A DNA stretch of 64,000 nt, taken from contig JBAJFE010000004.1 in assembly GCA_037903355.1 (NCBI GenBank), forward strand, positions 5,006,001-5,070,000, given 5' to 3'. Numbering within the stretch: position 1 is the first letter of the stretch; every line of letters starts with the position of its first letter. This DNA is from Trichuris trichiura. Lineage: Eukaryota; Nematoda; Enoplea; Trichinellida; Trichuridae. The translations under genes and the position numbers were made by a program. Below the pieces are notes generated by a model. It made no database searches and was not told the origin of the DNA. It saw only the letters and a program-made list of their open reading frames with translations. Below, piece after piece: positions 22,332 to 33,639 of this stretch.

Positions 22332-23850
22332 CAGCAGGACCTCGATTATCTGGACCAAACGAGACCGGAGGCAGTCCGAGTAGGCATATTTCAGACCTCT
22401 TCTTTAGCTTTCTCATTTTTACTTCATCTATTGTAAAAACTTACTTATCTCTTTACACGCTGTCCTGAATGGAATTGAAGTCGCTCTATATGCTCAAAGT
22501 TATGATTGCATTAAAAGATCTTACTTTGAATGTTTCAAATCTGTCACTTGCTTCAGAGCAACTAAGTCACTATCGTTTTTCAAACACAACAACTTTGTTG
22601 AATCACATTCGCGTTGGCATTCGAACCACTGTACACCAATCTCCAAAGATTGGTAAACCTTATCTTGAAAAGGACAGGCGAATGCTTCGGTTTCATCATC
22701 TTGATCACCTTCACCTTCTGACTGCTCTTTTCATTTCGTTATTGGTTTAATAATTTCTTTGTTGCTCAGCATTTGGAATCCTAGGTGCTCACTGTCGCAA
22801 ACAACGACATTTCGACGCTGAAATTATTGCATTCATTTAAATACTGAAAGGATTTTGTTGTTTCTAATGTTTCCGCTATTTCTTCGCTAATGCTAGCGAT
22901 GCTGGAACTTTCATTGTCTTGTTTGCCTACCTGTTGCACGATATTCTTAAAGCTGTTTTACGGTATTCGACGCTGTGCTGACATGTAGTAGCAATCTTTC
23001 CCAGGACGTCCTCCTATCGAAATCCATTACTATTTTCTCGCCATTGCTTGCTGGTAATAAAAGATAGCACAGAAACCATTTTCAGCATAAATGCTTCAAA
23101 TTCTGAATTACCTCTTGGTCCATTGGTGCATTAGGGAGCCGACATTTGGCGGAAAAATTTCACAGCTACGAGATGGTTCTGTAAAGCTACCCCATGGATG
23201 GCTGTGCCAAATCGTTGTCCACTAATAGCATTACTTAAGCACTTTGCAGTTTTTGCGCATCCAATTGTGATGTCTTTTAATTTTTAAGTGCGAATGTCTT
23301 TGTGAACCAACTTTTAGAAAGCTCAATTCATTCGTGCATTATTCCAGTTGCTGCAAACGACCTGAAAGTTCTTGTTATTCTTGAAACGTTTGGGCTTTTT
23401 TATTTTCCAGTAATGTAGAAGGGAATGAAGATTGGCAGAAGCATCGTCGCGCATTACCGTTTGAAGTTGCCGCCTCAACCTCCGCCAGGGAGATTCCTGA
23501 AAAGATCCGAAGCATATTAGTGCTGTTAATGTGAAGCGTTCTGTGCTCTTTTTGTATCCTGGAGCACATTCGTCTTAACGAAACACCAATGATTGCTTTC
23601 GTACAGCTTTCTAACCGAGTCCAGTTTCATCAGCATTATAACTGAAGTCCACACATTGTTTTTCAACCGAGCGTTTTTTCAATTCTTGTTTGAATTTTCT
23701 TGCTCAACTGTCATCTGCTGAGCTTTTATCCTTTGATTTCTAAATCCCGAATGCCCTGATTTTTCTTGAATTTTTCAAGTCAGTCAGAGTTGGCTTTGAA
23801 GAGTGGTTTCGTCGAACCTTGAACTAGTCCTAACGCTTTTCGCATAATAA
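22332..23850 (-). pseudogene. Tigger/Jerky-type (CENP-B-like) transposase relic
   Basis: The minus strand, read from 23850 down to 22480, gives pieces of a pogo-superfamily DDE transposase in the right order. They are WFRRNHSSKP-like DNA-binding sequence, a degraded GEKxSAD (SKDKSSADDS), YNADETGLG (first catalytic Asp, usually NADETGLF), APGYKKSTERFTLTALI, FKNNKNFQVVCSNW, and near the C-terminus QWFECQRECDSTKLLCLKN, which corresponds to the family's EWFEQQ..S.P..L..L+. Stops and frameshifts occur throughout. A matching terminal repeat, CAGCAGGACCTCGATTATCT, follows a TA at 22330-22331. The opposite end was not found. Confidence 0.72.
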
Positions 23851-24162
23851 GGGACCAGACAAGAGCTGTTCATCTCAGCGATCCTGAACAAACTAGGCGT
23901 AGAGTGCATGCCCAAGTTTTTCCTTTTGAGGTCTGTTCATAAGCTTGCGCCCGTAGTCCCTATTTTCTTCAGCTATGTGCCCTGAAAAGTTGATGATGCT
24001 TTTCTTCTTCTCGAGGGCAACACATGCTGTAGATCAGTGTTTCTCAGTGTTTCCCAAGGGGTTCGTTCACGGGATGGAACACTGTTAACGTGTAACGTTC
24101 AGAGAATCAGCGTCTCTTACATCACGCTGACGACGAGAGTAGAGCCTCCTGGAAGCTGTGTA

Positions 24163-26025
24163 CGAGAGTTGTTCGAAAAGTTCTCGGAAAAATTAAATAA
24201 AAAATTCATTTGCAATGATATCAGACTTATTTCTCAACGTATCTTCTGTCAACCTCTAAGCCAATGGTTCCCAAACTTTTGTGCAATCGCCCGCTTTCGA
24301 GACACGCTTTGTCTTTGCCCCCGCATCTCTCTCAGTCGTGGACTACTTAGACTTAGCTCGATGGTGAAAATAGGTCAAGGCATGTCGTGATGCTCCACAG
24401 TTGTCGGTTCACTGACTTTTTCTACATATTAAACGGGTTGCCTTCCGTAACAATAAAATCATGAGGCCTTGCGGATCATCCATCACAAGGTGCGTATGTC
24501 GAAATCTGAAACGCAAAATCTCCAGTAATGAAATCCTGAGTGGCAAAATCCTGATCCGTCGAAGTCCTGAACGATCAATACCCGAAAGTAAAATTGCTTG
24601 ATTAAGAGACAGGGGGCAAGACAGTTCGCTTCAGGGTTTTGTCCTTTCGGTGTTTTGACTTCAAGATTTCGGCTGTATCTGCACCACAAGACGTTCCGTG
24701 TTCAATGTGATAGAACGACGCCTAGTAGCTGCTCTTCCGCAAACCCTTCGCTGGCCCTATAATCTTTCATGTCTCATTTCGAACACATCACCGTCCTTGA
24801 GACCATTATCGCCTACTTTGAAAATCACTGCTCTTGGCACTTCTGCAGTCGATGTCTCTACCTCCGCAGACCTTCCTTGTAGAAACCTGGGGGCTGTGTA
24901 TTGCACCAAGTCGGGACGGCGTATTTCGCGTCATCCATTTACTCGAACAGCGTATCTTTTAAATGCTCTTTTAACTTTGGGAAAAAGAAAAACTCTGATG
25001 GATCAGAGCTGGACTGTAGGCCGGATATGGAATGACTTCTCACCGAAACTCACGAAAAACAGTACTTGACGAATGTGCCGGCGCATCATCGTGATGGAAA
25101 AGGACACCGAGGTGCAACTTGCCACGTCGTTTTCTTATCATCGCGATATGTAATTTTTGCAATACTACGTTGTAATAACTTGCCGTCACTGTTCGCTCTC
25201 CTTCGGAGAAGTCAGAATTACTCCGTTCGAGTCCCAGAATATGGTCGCCATAACATTTCTAACTGACCGCTTCGCTTTGAACTTGACTGGACCTACCGCC
25301 TCCCTATGGTAACCACTGCGTGGATTGGGTCTTACTCTCGGGATCATATTGGTAGATCCACGTTTCATCTCCAGTGACGATACAGCCAAAAAACCTGGTC
25401 TCATTTGCTTCGATTTTTGTTAAAGGCTCCCGAGAAAGGTTAACGCGTCGAACAAGCGGTTCTTCTCACAACGCTTTCGGGACTCACCGTGCTGGAAGCT
25501 TCCTCAGACCAAGGCTTTCATGTAGTATTCCAGATGCTGAATGCAAAGAGATCTCAGTCATTCTAGCAATTCCCCTGATGGTATTTCTGTGGTCTCCTTC
25601 CACTAGGTTCCGGACAGGAGCCACGGTTCCTTCGCTCGTTGCGGTTGCTGGTTCTCTCGCTCTGCAGTTGTCTTCGATGGCCTCTCTGCCCTTTTTGAAA
25701 CGCCTTATCCACTCTAGACAACCGATTTAAATGGTGCACTAGTTCTGTAAAGCTGCTGCAAGGATGGAATAATCCTTCTCGGCTGCCAACCAAGCTTGGA
25801 TAGAAGTTTAGTGTTAGTTGTGACCTCAAAACGAAGATTTTCCATATCACGAGAAAAACGATTACTTTAGGAGCAGCTTGTACCATATTGGCGCATCGTC
25901 AGATGAAGCTACCTCTCCGTACAAGTCCGAAGATAACGGAGATATGATTAAACATGCTTGGCACATCGGTTGGCGTCCTGTTAGACACTGCACCGTATTT
26001 CTAGGAACTTTCCGAACATACCTCG
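24163..26025 (-). mobile_element. Mariner element, copy 2, interrupted
   Basis: Inverted ends CGAGAGTTGTTCGAAAAGTT and, reverse complemented at the right, CGAGGTATGTTCGGAAAGTT lie between TA dinucleotides (24161-24162 and 26026-26027). Without the hAT insertion at 24262-24830 and its target duplication, the element would be about 1.29 kb, the same as copy 1. The transposase on the minus strand keeps GDETWIYQYDPES but has many stops, and the DNAPAH motif is altered (DDAPAH). It lies within intron 5 of the GOLM-like gene. Confidence 0.88.
24262..24830. mobile_element. hAT-like element nested in mariner copy 2
   Basis: The ends CAATGGTTCCCAAACTTTTG and, reverse complemented at the right, CAGTGATTTTCAAAGTAGGC are hAT-like. 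The flanks CTCTAAGC (24254-24261) and CTCTTGGC (24831-24838) form an imperfect 8-bp target duplication. Removing the insertion restores continuity of the mariner sequence, by comparison with copies 1 and 3. No transposase is evident in the 569 bp. Confidence 0.75.
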
Positions 26026-26027
26026 TA

Positions 26028-29000
26028 CATTGTTCTCTGAGGTCTCTAACGATTTGCTCCTCCATTCTTTGATAGGCGGCTTGTTTCCGCATTTTAAAGG
26101 TACACTTAGGAAGAGTGGGAGAAAGCCATGGAAAGACTAAATGAAAATCCATTGTCCCATTGCAACACCCAGTTTTTAAAAGATCTTTCCCAGTTGACAC
26201 CTGGTTCTGAAAACATCTGCACATCACTGCTGATAGTAACAAAGTGATTTTCCAGTCTATTTATTGTGGGCATTCACATTATTTCAAGCGTAGTTTCCAT
26301 TTTGCATTAACTCTTTTGCACTTTTCTTCCCCCGATGCGATCATATTCTTATTCAAAAGTGTCTCGCCCTCCGCCGAATAGCTCATGATTGTGCTCCTCA
26401 CATGGGTTTTATTGCAGCTCGCTTTTCATGGTGACTTTAGTTCAGCGGTCGAACATTGTTAGGGATTAGTCTGCCTTCATGTGTGTATTTACATTAATGG
26501 TGCTGACGTATGACATTCCTACTCAATGTGTCACAATACAAGAAACAATGTGACGTATTCCATCCATGCTGTATTATGTAAATTAGGTTTGGGTCAGATA
26601 GTTTCGCCCACACTGATGCAAAGTTTTGGAGTTCGTTTAAAATAGATTACACTGAGCTACGATGCTCAGTGTTATATGTGCTACAGGTAATTTACGAAAC
26701 ATTTAATGTATTGTGCATTTCCCAGTCATTCTGTACCATGCGAAAGGACAAACCGATATAGCATTAAATCAAGTCCTTTCACCTATGACCCTGCAAGCCT
26801 ACAGAGACGATACCTATTGAACAAAATGGGTTGTTTTTAGCTACTTTCCTTCTACCCTGCCCTACCTTTAAGGTAGAGAGAACAGGGTACCCGACAAAAA
26901 TGCAGAAACATTGAATGCTTTGGTCGAAGAACTTTGCCGGCTATCATGTCCTGCCTAACGTAACTCTAAGCCAGATATACAAGCGCAGCACAACCACAAC
27001 GAAGTGAGAAAACAACACGCTTTACCCTGCGGATGTCGGCGCTGCTGGTTTGCGAGTCGTAGATGATGTGACCAACAAGACCTTAAAAGTCTTTCCTGCC
27101 AAGAAGAGATTCACACTTTACCAAAACATTATTTGGCATTTTACATAATGCATAGGAATAATCTTTTTATATGGACATTTAGTTAGGTTGAAACTATAGT
27201 CCAAGAAGAGGTATGAGACTTATTCACTGGCCGCAAAATAAGCAGTCATCTTTATGTCAGTCAGTGCTACTTAAATTACCAACTTCTTAGCATTCTTGCC
27301 ATTGTTCGCCTTAGAGAATTCGTATCATCATTTCCCCGAGCACTCTTCGATGGCACATGCAATCCAAATATCTGAAGACAGTGTTTAATGGGATATTTAT
27401 TTGGTCTAGCTGTAATAGGTTGCTAAGAGATGTGAATGAATTAAAATTTGCGGAAATGGCCTTCAGTGAGGCGAGCACATTTTTTAAAAAGCTCAATAAC
27501 CACTGAATTCGTCAGGCAACCTGAACCGTTGAATCAGTCTAGCACGTGACTTTTGATTTAGTACAAAAGGGGTACACCAAATTTGCCATTTAACAAACTT
27601 AAATTTTGCGAAGTTACTGTTTCCAGATGCTGTGAACCAAATGTTCAAGTGAGAGTTTAATCTGAGACTTTCAGCCGCTTAGCTCTGCAACTTTCGTTGC
27701 TTAGTCGTCAATACTTCGCGTACATCCCGTCGTTTCTTATTCCCTCTCAAAAACCTTTTTGGCTACTGTTGAACACGGTGCAATTATACAGTACTGACGA
27801 ATGTTGAAATTTTGTTATGTTAAAATTTTAAGCTTTTTTTGCTTTACATTAGTTCAAAATTCTGCTTCGTTTTTCTCAAACGGCCAGCGGAAAAGGTGCC
27901 TTTGATATGGGTCTGAAACAAGCTATTGGAAACAAGGTTCTCTATAACGAAACCGCAAAGTTTTACTAGCTTTTTGCTGCAATACTTTTGATTTTCCTCT
28001 AAATACTACGCTTATGCAAAGTAATGCTTGTCAACTGATGGGTGACAAGCTTATTTTAAACAAGGCAATATTGAACGTATGAAAAAACGCGCAGCTCACA
28101 GAACGATGTTCAACACCGGATGCTTCTTAACGGGCCTATGGATTTTCATGGTGGAGTCTTTTTCCTTACGGCTTTATGTCTTGCCTGTTGATGGTTTCTG
28201 AAATAACCGAAGCGAATGCCCTACCAATCCAACGGATGGATGAACAATTATTAAAGAAAAATTCTGAACGAATTAGCACTTTGAGGCTTTTCACTTTAGC
28301 CATGGAAAAGGTGAAAAACATCTCCGCAGCTGTTGAACATTCCTGTCAATGCTCACTCCACCTACACCTACACCTCACGACCTTAATCGTGATTCATGGT
28401 GTAATGTAGAACAAAAGATTTTTATTTTTTTGCTGTTTACATTACTTTTATGACGGCATAAAATTTTGAGCAGGTACTTTGTAAGCAGTTTGTAACGTGT
28501 TCTACAAGTACCGATGATCCGAAGCAGTGTTCCATGATCTCAACAGGCGCTTTGCTCTGCGACCTTCCCGTGAGTTTCACCATTTCACCTTGAATTTCAG
28601 ACTTGGCATTGAAGAAATAGTCCAAAAGGAAAGCGCGCTGTTTCAAACGATGAAAAAAGAAAAACCTGTTTTGCAAATTTATAAAGCGTGCAGTTGAACT
28701 CAACTTCATAGACTATTCAATCTTTTTATCAGAAGGGACTTTCATAGTCTTATTTCGAAGGTTGGAAGATATGCTAGTTCCCCTGGGAAAGCAATGATCT
28801 GCAACTGCTCTTTAGCTTGTTTGGCTTTATGTTTGGGCGGCATGCACCAGCTGTGAGGAGTAGGAGAAAGAACCAAAGCTGATGATCAACATTTCTGGAT
28901 TTTAGGCCCCGTTGCTGTAGGAAGTAGTCGCAGGTTGCGTTTGCATGGGCTGAACTGAGAAGCACGTAGATGCCACAAGTAAGCCTGTTTACCTTTGTAA

Positions 29001-30464
29001 GACGTTGTTCCTCGTCAATCAGTGCTGTTACGTTTCCCTTGTCTGTCCTAGTGGTAATTATATTTTAGTTGCTTTTGAGCTTTCTAAAGAATTAGGTCCT
29101 GGCCTTGTCCAGTATCTTAACAGCCAATAGACATAGCCACAGAAGAGAGCAAATAGCGCCTTTAATGTTTGTTGCTTTACTGACCTCAGTTTTCCGAAAG
29201 AAATTCTCATTATTAATTATTGTCTTCCCTGTGCGGAAGAAAAAACTCAATTCTTTGACTAATAACGTTTTTTAAAGTCCATTAAGCTGACGTGTGGATA
29301 GGTTGGCTGTTACTTTTTTCTGCGCATTGTTTCTCTTATGAGAGTTGGAACTCTAAGCACGTTTGCAGACCAAGTTGGTGAAATATCTCTCTGAGACCTT
29401 CGTTTTACTGCAGTACGTAGCTTACTGCAAGCGTATCAGGTGGTTGTACAATCCATTCGAATAGTATGTAACTAGTCACTTTAAACAATTCCATAAAGAA
29501 TCTGCTTCTTTCGTCAAATATCCAATTGTTTCACCATTTTTCTCATGCTACGAGTGTAGGTAGGTACAGACCAGTTTATTCAGCATACAGGTACTCCTCT
29601 TGTTGCTGTGATGTTGTCTTTCGAGGAGTAAGGGATTGGGTAATAAACTGTTTCCTACACTTGGAAAGGAACGTCAGTTTTGCGTTACGTAACAGTCACC
29701 TTGTGCTTCCGTTCTTAAGTACTTTAATGTCTGTAATTTCCGTATGCTACAGTTCCATCGAAGGTGTAATTAGTAAACATCCAGGAATGTATCGTTGTTA
29801 CCCCTACGGTGGAAGCCTTATTGAGTATCTTTTTCAAAACCAGTAAGTTAAAATTCAGACGTTTACTGGGCAATGAAAAATCAAGACTTCGGTAACCCTT
29901 TTCCTCGCCAGCGTGGGAATGAGTGGATACGAATGAACGTAGTTGAAGGAACGTTATTGCAATCTAAGCGAAGTAGATGGTTTTCAAAGTTCATGCGTTA
30001 TGCAGCATCCAGTTTGGCACCTTAAACGTGTCCAAATGTATATGACAGACATGTCGCTCTCTTCAAGAAAGCACTTGTTATTTTCTTTTATGTATAATTT
30101 TTCCTTTCTTTCCCTTCTTACAGTTTCATAGAAACTTGAAACAAATTGTTTCATGGCGAACGGCGAAACTGTGACAATGCACTATCTTCGTAGCGGTTTA
30201 TTCGGTAACGATAATGACAACGGCCAACAATCAACAGCTCGACGGGAATTACGAGCCATTTTCTCTCCTCCTTTCCAGCCTTCACGGCTTTTATATACCC
30301 TTTGGGTCAGCACGAGGGCGATCATAACAACAACAAGCGGACACTCAGTTTTAAGGGGAGAAACATCATGTCACATGATAACAACAACACTTGCGGAATC
30401 CTACACTAGATCTTTAATTACAGGACATCAGACCTATTATTCGGCACAGAAACAGAAGTATAAT
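26028..30464 (+). other. Intron 5 sequence, no recognised exon
   Basis: A block next to mariner copy 2 (about 26028-26085, minus) and another at about 28217-28270 (plus) resemble sequence downstream of the Penelope-like element near 56328-56378, so they may be element remnants. A minus-strand open stretch at 28437-28709 has no recognisable motif. Pure C/A/T repeats (CTACAC) occur at about 28355-28380. Confidence 0.35.
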
Positions 30465-30465
30465 A

Positions 30466-31482
30466 CAGTAAAACCCAGCAAATTCGCGCTTCCGAATTCG
30501 CGGCTCCATGAATTCATGAATTTTTTCTCCGTCAATGACGGTACCAAGTAAGTACCCTTATTGATGCCCAGTTTGAAGCTCTGACGGATGCTGATCTGGC
30601 GAAGTTGACGAAATGTGAAAGTGAAGGGGATGAGGAAGCAGAATTGGAGGCACACAAAGAGAAGGGATACGGCTTGATCCTTGAACGCTTGTCTGAGATC
30701 TTGAGGACAGTGAGGAATTTGCAAGCAATGGTTGAATCATGGGACCCAGAAATGATTCGCGCAGTAAAATTCAACAATGGTTTCGATGCGCTGCTACAGC
30801 TGTAAACACCTACACACACTGAAGAAAGAACGACAGCAGCTCCCTATGACAGTGGTTGCAACTGTAATGCGACTAGGAACCGTGCTAACCGTTTTATACG
30901 GAGAGAAAAAAGTTAAAGTCTATACGTCGAGAGGTGTGATAAACCGAATGCCAAGAGGGGCTAAGCGTGTTTAAATATAGGAATCATACGGCAAGAAAAC
31001 CTGAATAATGATAAATGGGCTCGGTCGACGGGGGACAAGTGACATTGGATCGCATGTGAGGGGGCCATAAATTATATTTTATTGCGAGAGGCAACAGACA
31101 GTGTTCCTGAGAAAAATGGAAACAAGCCAAAAAGCAATACTGGCAGGTGTGCCTCCAAGACTGAAGCCAGACGAATCATCAGCTTCAGCGTCCATGAAAA
31201 TGTAAATCAGCTCCTCTGCTGTGCGGTAACCTTATCACCCCGCCTGCGCAGCCTAATTCGTCATCACCGTTAGGCACTTTCATCTATGAGTACATGTATA
31301 TACATTCTAGTATTGCATCCATTATTTACCATGTACATTACAGTACTATGCTGTTTATTACCTGAATGTTCAATTTATTTGACGTGTTTAACGTAACAAG
31401 CGTTTATAGGTCTTTGTTCGTTGCCCATCCAAACTTCAGGGGGGGGCGAAACGCGGCTCTCGTGAATTACAGGGCTTTGCTG
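30466..31482 (+). mobile_element. Pogo/Tigger-type element, internally deleted (1017 bp)
   Basis: The left end CAGTAAAACCCAGCAAATTC is followed by the GCGCTTCC...CGCGGCTC type sequence usual in Tigger elements. The right end, reverse complemented, starts CAGCAAAGCCCTGTAATTCA and goes on to GAGAGCCGCG. The element lies between TA at 30464-30465 and TA at 31483-31484. Only the 3' part of the transposase remains. Confidence 0.72.
30542..30805 (+). pseudogene. Pogo/Tigger transposase C-terminal fragment
   Basis: The frame contains LTDADLAKLTKCESEGDEEA, then LRTVRNLQAMVE and ESWDPEMIRAVKFNNGFDAL. This acidic tail and WDPNMxRALKFxNGIDALxxPY-like end are typical of Tigger-derived transposases. The catalytic core is missing and no start codon belongs to it; the sequence joins directly to the left terminal repeat region, so an internal deletion removed most of the gene. 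Confidence 0.7.
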
Positions 31483-31810
31483 TAATACAGTTCAGTCTAA
31501 GAGCAACAGTGTTCTCTGAAGGCAGATCAAACGAAACATTTCCCGCATGGTGGAAAGCATTGTTCAAACTAATTATATTTCACTTTCGACAAACTATATA
31601 AATTACTTGCCAGTTAAACACAATTCCGTTTAATTTTTGAAAAGACGCAAAACGGAATCAAAACGTCGAAGTACACTGAGCTTTCAGGATAATTCTGGGC
31701 CTACCTTTGCTATGCAGAAGCGGTGAGTGAAGTGACAGTAACGGCGACTGAGTGCTGATGAGACATACGCGGTTATAATTTTATTTTCTTGTTTTTTGGT
31801 GGCTAAACAG

Positions 31811-31888
31811 GATTCTGTCGCACTGATAAATCCCATATTCCCATCACGAAAAGTCCAAACTTCAGACCAAGCGGACAGCTATCGATAA
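31811..31888 (+). CDS. Possible last coding exon of the GOLM-like gene
   Basis: After a T-rich tract and AAACAG acceptor, a phase-0 frame reads DSVALINPIFPSRKVQTSDQ, then ADSYR and TAA. Phase 0 fits exon 5, and the Ser/Pro composition is similar. An AATAAA at 32091-32096 could provide the 3' end. The 12-kb distance and lack of conserved sequence make this only a candidate. Confidence 0.33.
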   Translation, partial: DSVALINPIFPSRKVQTSDQADSYR

Positions 31889-32090
31889 GGTAGGATAATG
31901 TTGAGGAATGCAAACTGGCATGTCAATATGCACGCATCGATTATGCGTGCAAGGCTAACTCACGTTTGGTTTACTGCCAGTCCTTTGACAGTTTTTCACT
32001 ACTTAACGGCTAGCGCTCAGTTTCGCTGTTTTCTTCCGCTATCGTTTTCTGAAGCTGGCTGTTGGCTGTTTTGCCTTCTTCGGTGCGTTC

Positions 32091-32096
32091 AATAAA
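32091..32096 (+). terminator. Candidate polyadenylation signal AATAAA
   Basis: AATAAA lies 200 bp after the possible last exon of the GOLM-like gene. Such hexamers are frequent by chance, so support comes only from position. Confidence 0.25.
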
Positions 32097-33214
32097 AGGT
32101 AGTTATCGTTGTGGTTCCTCCCTATTACTGCAGTTGTCAAAGCATGGCCCTTATTACCACAGCCGATAAAGTTACCTTTTAGCAAAGAAACTGCATCTTC
32201 ACTTCAACGAATAAAGCTTCTGTAAAGCTCAGAATGAGCAAATGAGGCTTCTGAAAACCCATAAAAAGAATCACGTTGGACGAAACAATATGACCAAGTA
32301 CAGGGGTAATAGGATTGGCTGTGAAGTAACGTGTATAGTCAATATTGTTACTTTCCTCACGTTTACTTAGTGCGTAAATATTCGTACGGATGCTAGTAAC
32401 AAGTTATGGATGGTTCCAAACGCTACTCTTGCTAAAAGTAAATAAACGGGTTACTTCTGTAAACAATTATGAAAACCGAAGCAGTCATTACGAAATGCTA
32501 CGTTTTTATTGTGTCATAGTTACTACTACTGTGCTTTCCTTTACTTTCTAATCGTAGTGAACTAGAGATTAAAGCAATTATCGTTTGTATGATTTCATCT
32601 AAGCTACAAGTAAAAACTGGCTATCCTCCAGAAGGGGAAAGCTCAACGTGGGCGAATGAGCAGCTACTGTTGCAGTGCCGCAGCACATCCTTATTTTTAA
32701 GCTTTTTCTATGACAGCATTATTCACTTAAGCGAGCAGATCGCAACGTGGGCGATTTTCGACTCCCGTCTGTTCTGACCTGTTCGCGCACCTTCGCTAGT
32801 TCAACCGTGTGCCATCTCTTATGCCACAGTTGTGCATGATTTGCGCCTGATCGATATGTTTCTAGCATAATAGACTGCATTTGATTAAGCAGCGCGTGCG
32901 CCTTCCGTTTCGATAATGTGCTGGTTAGTTCTCTCACTAATCGAGCGACAAAGATGCAAAATTGCCTGAAAAATTGAAAAGCTCTAGCAGCTGTATAGTG
33001 GAATAAACCTTGGTAATCATTCCTGTATTGATTTGAGAAGCAAGTTACTTTTACTTTTGCTTAGGAATTTCTGAAAACTCTGACCAGAAGGGAGAAAAGA
33101 TCAAGATAAATAAATGCGCTCAACTTACATCACTCCGCCAGTTCTGCAAGTGTGGCGTCTTGAAGCCCACAGACGTAATTACCGACTACTTTTACAGCAG
33201 GGTAGGGTGACTGC

Positions 33215-33601
33215 ATGAAAGACTCGTTTATTTATTTAAATAGCGAGATATTAATGCATAGCATGAACAGTTTGTCTGCAACAGCAGTTGCGGGTCAACT
33301 AAATAATTTTTTGCATCAAATAACGTCATTATCAAGGCTGATAAAACAAACCTGGCGCTTGTTTTTTGACAGAGAGGAGTATCTTTCCAAGGTGAATGAC
33401 TTGCTTACTCCTGATTCATACCAACTAATCGATGCGGATTATGAACATGGCAGGGCAGCTCTCCTTGGGATGCTCAACATTTTTTCTAAAAACAGGAAAG
33501 AGGAACGATATAAAAGATTTCGCACCATATCAGATGCCATGGGCTCTACTGTCTCCCTACGTTTCACAGGACGAAATGCCTTTTTAGATTATCGAGTCTA
33601 A
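33215..33601 (+). CDS. Unrecognised open reading frame, 128 aa
   Basis: The frame starts at a true ATG and encodes a mostly helical-looking, charged protein (LFFDREEYLSKVNDLL, NRKEERYKRFRTISDAMG). I do not recognise it. It ends 40 bp before the Penelope relic at 33640 and has the same direction, so it may be a poorly conserved N-terminal part of that relic or a chance frame. No splice or promoter evidence was found. Confidence 0.25.
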   Translation: MKDSFIYLNSEILMHSMNSLSATAVAGQLNNFLHQITSLSRLIKQTWRLFFDREEYLSKVNDLLTPDSYQLIDADYEHGRAALLGMLNIFSKNRKEERYKRFRTISDAMGSTVSLRFTGRNAFLDYRV

Positions 33602-33639
33602 AATGAATAGCTTTACTTCGTCCTTAGCTTAATTCCTCC

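Noticed and set aside
23420..23555. Plus-strand segment after TTTCCAG as a GOLM-like exon
   Set aside because: Its phase does not fit exon 5, and the opposite strand matches the Tigger/Jerky transposase relic.
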